This document shows, piece by piece, positions 60,816-64,000 of a DNA stretch of 64,000 nt (its first letter is position 1; each line of letters starts with the position of its first letter). Position numbers and translations under genes: made by a program. Source of the stretch: Panonychus citri (Eukaryota > Arthropoda > Arachnida > Trombidiformes > Tetranychidae); NCBI RefSeq assembly GCF_014898815.1, contig NW_026515547.1, positions 682,001 to 746,000 on the forward strand. The letters run 5' to 3'. Under the pieces are notes generated by a model. That model ran no database searches, had not been told where the DNA came from, and worked only from the letters and a program-made list of their open reading frames with translations.

Positions 60816-62856
60816 TCAAGATTGGTCATTGATTGAGTGCATCTCAATCATTCCTTCAATTGTATCTGGAATCTCTTTATCTTTCGTCTCTGGTAAAAAG
60901 TACGCTGCCGAAGCTCCGATTATTCCCATTAAGACGAAAAGTCCAAATGTAAATTTAAGACTCGTAACTGTAGTCTAAAGAACAGAAATGAAGAATGGTT
61001 TAATTAGATTCGATACTTGAAAAGATTTTTAGCAAACTTAATAACAATTAGGTCTGAGCTGAATTCATCAACCTGCTATGAGGCTTGAATTTTACAGACT
61101 GTTTAAGAACACGAAATATAATTTCGTTAGTAGTTGAATTCAATTTTATAGGAAATCTAGGTTTAGATCTTACCAATTGTGCTAAAAAAGGCGCTGAAAC
61201 TGAAGCGATTCGTGATGCAAATGAGCAAGTTCCTAGACCGAAATGTCGAATGCTGGTTGGAAAAAGTTCTGATGTGTAAACGTAGAGTAAAATGTAGATA
61301 CCAGAAGAGAAAAATTTACCAAGCGCAATCAGAATCATCCGAATAACGATGTATCTATCAGATTCGACTACTGGAATCGAGGCACAAAGAAGAACCGAAG
61401 TTGCTAAGAACATGGTGATTAACATTGATTTTCGTTTGAATGAATCAATCTTCCAGTTCATGAAAGCATTAGTTGCGACACTTGCTGATAATATGATGGC
61501 GTTGTTGACGAAGACATTGCCCGAAAAGTCAAGGGTACTGTAGAATAAGCCCCAATCGATGAGTGTTCGAAGAAACCAAATAGCATAAAGAGCAAAACAA
61601 TACCTTAATGTTCGAGGTGAACGGAGTAGGTCGAAAATCCCTTTGATTTTTCTATTCGCTTCTCAGTAACCAGATGATCTTTCAATTTATCAAACCTTCG
61701 TTTGAATAACATATCCCCATTAGTCCCCTCGAGATGTTCCATCTTGTCCTTTTTCGCGTATAATCGTAACGTTTTCTCAGCTTTATCCGTTTGTCCGACG
61801 ACAAGTTGCCAACGAGCTGATTCAGGAATTATCCATACAATACCGATGCATAGAATTTGGAAAATCATGGTCCCCATGTAAATAGATTTCCAATTCATGA
61901 CGTTATAAGTGACAGCCATCATAAGATATTCACCGATATACCAATTCCATTCATAGCTAACTGAGACACGACCTCTTAATTTTGGCCCAACACTTTCCAG
62001 AACTAGAAATAGGAATTGAAAAAGTAAAAAGAATATTAAAAGAAAGATTCTTCGAACTCAATTGATATTCTCTGTGTTCGATATAAATTCAAGTATTTTT
62101 GACATAACTTACGTAAAATGAGCGAAGCAAAGAAACGTCCATTCCCTCCGATACCATGGAAAACACGAATAACAATGAAAGAGGTGACATTGGGTGACAG
62201 AATTAGACCAAGGGAACAAACGATTTCTAAAAGTAGGCAGAGTAAAATGGCCAATTTACGTCCAAATCTATCGGAAATATAACCGACGAGTAGACCAGAG
62301 ATCAAGTAACCAAATTGATATGCCGAAAGAACAACAGATCGAAGCCAATAACGTTCACAAATAAGATTCCACTGTTGTTGTAAGGAAAAAGACTCAATTA
62401 TCTAATTCCAATCAGCAATCAGAATAGAGACTCACCTCTTTATTAACTGTATCTCGAGTTGTATTGTGATACCATGATGAGCATGAATTTAATTCAGTAA
62501 ATGAACATTTGTCAGCAGCAAATTTAGTCTATTGTTTTTGCAGCAAAAAAAAATCACTTAGATTATTAAATCAGAGAGTTGAGTTGATAATAGATTATCT
62601 CATTATCATGGTGATAACTTACCTCTGATCCGTCAGAATTAAGACAGATAATGTCACTTTTAGTCGCATAGAAAAAAATGGCGACATTATTATAAGGAGA
62701 GGCACAATAGACAATTGAGAGAAGTACAAAGAGGCGCTTTTGAAGTGAACCCCATGAACCAATTAGATCGGAAATATGTTCACACTTTTCATGATTAATA
62801 TTCTGACAATCAATTGATTTACTTTCAGGTTGATCAGTTGATCTTTCCGTAACCAT
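60816..62856 (-). CDS. Organic cation/anion transporter, SLC22 family (MFS)
   Basis: Plasma-membrane transporter of organic ions. Exons: 62856-62623, 62528-62436, 62371-62113, 62002-61174 and 60974-60816, giving 524 aa. Family signatures: WNLICERYWLR at the end of the large extracellular loop (with Cys residues in the preceding exon), GYISDRFGRK after helix 2, SVGPKLRGR after helix 4, PESARWQL after helix 6, ELFPTSIRHFGLG near helix 10 and FLPETKDKEIPDTIE at the C-terminus. Exon 4 has a one-base break at the T5 run 61647-61651: adding one base joins EKRIEK to the helix 7 stretch that follows (DLLRSPRTLRY) and makes all phases agree. The substrate cannot be told. Confidence 0.88.
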
Positions 62857-64000
62857 AATTGTAATTTTCAATGGAGCAACAGAAAACAACTTAATCAGAA
62901 AAGATAAAACAATAAGTCGGGCAACAATTTAAGTAGTAAATTCTGTCTCTTGTAAAATTTAATGAATCTCATGAAGGTTGATTTTAGATTGAGATGAATT
63001 ATCAAATAAGCCTTGGATTACTGGTTATGTTAATTTTCACCAAGACAATTTAAAATTGATTACGTTTCCTTTTTATTACTCAAACAAAACCCACATCCTT
63101 TGTTAATTGTTCCATCGGAAACATTAACATTTATATGCTACAATTAATTGTATCATCTTTACTTGTATTATATTGAAAAGTTTATCCATGTATCAGAAAA
63201 TTTATTTAACTCTAACTATCAGTTGAGAATCAATGAACATAATTGTAAATTTAGTTTTCCATATCCTGAAGAAATGAGTAAATGAGTAAGTTCATTGATG
63301 AAACGAAACATTTTTTTTATTGATAAAACTTTTTTCTCTTGAAAATTTTTCCAGATTATTAATGATATAAATAGTTATCCAGTGTTTGGGTTGGTATTGG
63401 CTTTAAGTTCATAAATTATCACGGATCAATTAATTATCCATAATTAGTATTAATGGTTGGCAAAGTGGTGGTCATCAAGATGAGATGGTCAATAGAATTG
63501 GCCTAATGATTGACTTAGATGAAATTATTTAATTAGTTTGAGGTTCAGATCAGTTAATGATTAATCCATTTGTATGTTTCAAGTGACTTGTTGATTCAGT
63601 TTGAAAATTTTACAGAATTCAGGTGAGATTATCTTCCGGTTTCCATTATATTTACCATGTAAATGTCATCCTTTATCTACAAACTTGTCCCTTGAGTGTT
63701 TAGTAAACTATGGATTAAGAATAGAAAAAACCATGAGAATTAAAGACTTGATTGATCATAAACATTACTTTCCAATCTTACCTTGCTGATTTTTAATAGA
63801 ATTTCAAATTAATATAAACAAATTCACCTTTTTCCTAACGATCAAATCGTCGTTAATACATGTAGTGATTAATTAATAGTGATGTCGGTGACACTCAAAA
63901 TGAACTAAAATAAAAATAAAACTTTGAATTGCTTTCAACAATTAGCAATACAATAATCACTATTATTAATTGTAGTAATCAAGCTGAAAGATCAATCAGT
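62857..64000. other. Non-coding window end
   Basis: SLC22 promoter and AT-rich intergenic DNA. One short open frame (63601-63789) shows no family resemblance and is not called. Confidence 0.55.

Noticed and set aside
63601..63789. 62-codon frame near the window end
   Set aside because: No recognisable domain, no flanking splice logic and AT-rich context.
1..64000. CRISPR arrays, operons, bacterial genes, rRNA or viral insertions
   Set aside because: None were seen. Gene structure is eukaryotic throughout, with spliceosomal introns.

Overview
The window is nuclear DNA of an arthropod, most likely a silk-producing plant mite (spider mite, Tetranychidae or a close relative). It is strongly AT-rich and its genes are compact with short introns. 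It holds a cluster of CYP3A-like cytochrome P450 genes next to a serine/glycine/alanine repeat secretory gene that looks like a mite silk fibroin. The species is inferred from this content; no marker gene fixes it.

Layout. 1-18,300 is gene-poor. It holds one Kruppel-like (KLF) transcription factor gene (tiny first exon at 4159, main exon to 9097) inside about 14 kb of non-coding DNA rich in (GA)n/(CT)n tracts, GAT runs and repeated CAGGTAA heptamers. 18,301-35,621 is a dense housekeeping block: CoA synthase (COASY), condensin subunit G (NCAPG), a CHTOP/FOP-like mRNA-export adaptor, a divergent A1CF/DND1-type RNA-binding protein, the tiny APC/C subunit CDC26, a TSSK-like kinase, the Golgi PAPS transporter (SLC35B2), RNase H2 subunit C and FERRY3 (C12orf4). 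35,935-58,494 is a P450 array: three intact minus-strand genes, one minus-strand copy with an in-frame stop, one intact plus-strand gene and one broken plus-strand partial copy. Ketohexokinase lies on the opposite strand inside an intron of the third gene, and a TA-flanked MITE sits upstream of the fourth. 50,143-56,000 is the silk-like gene, built from a 153-bp (51-residue) tandem repeat. 58,604-62,856 holds a DXO/Rai1-family protein that has lost active-site acids and an SLC22-type transporter. The window ends in non-coding DNA.

The housekeeping genes have no common pathway. The P450 array fits detoxification of plant compounds or acaricides, and the silk-like gene fits webbing. Both are lineage-specific, tandemly duplicating material beside a conserved block.

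Sequence quality. COASY, NCAPG, FERRY3, SLC22 and the DXO-like gene each need only one or two single-base changes, nearly all in short homopolymers, to give full-length conserved proteins. The silk repeat and the P450 partial duplicate carry dense clusters of small deletions. This looks like residual long-read consensus error, worst where polishing reads cannot map uniquely, so most frameshifts here should not be taken as real pseudogenes without re-sequencing. The in-frame stop in the second P450 is different: it comes from substitutions.
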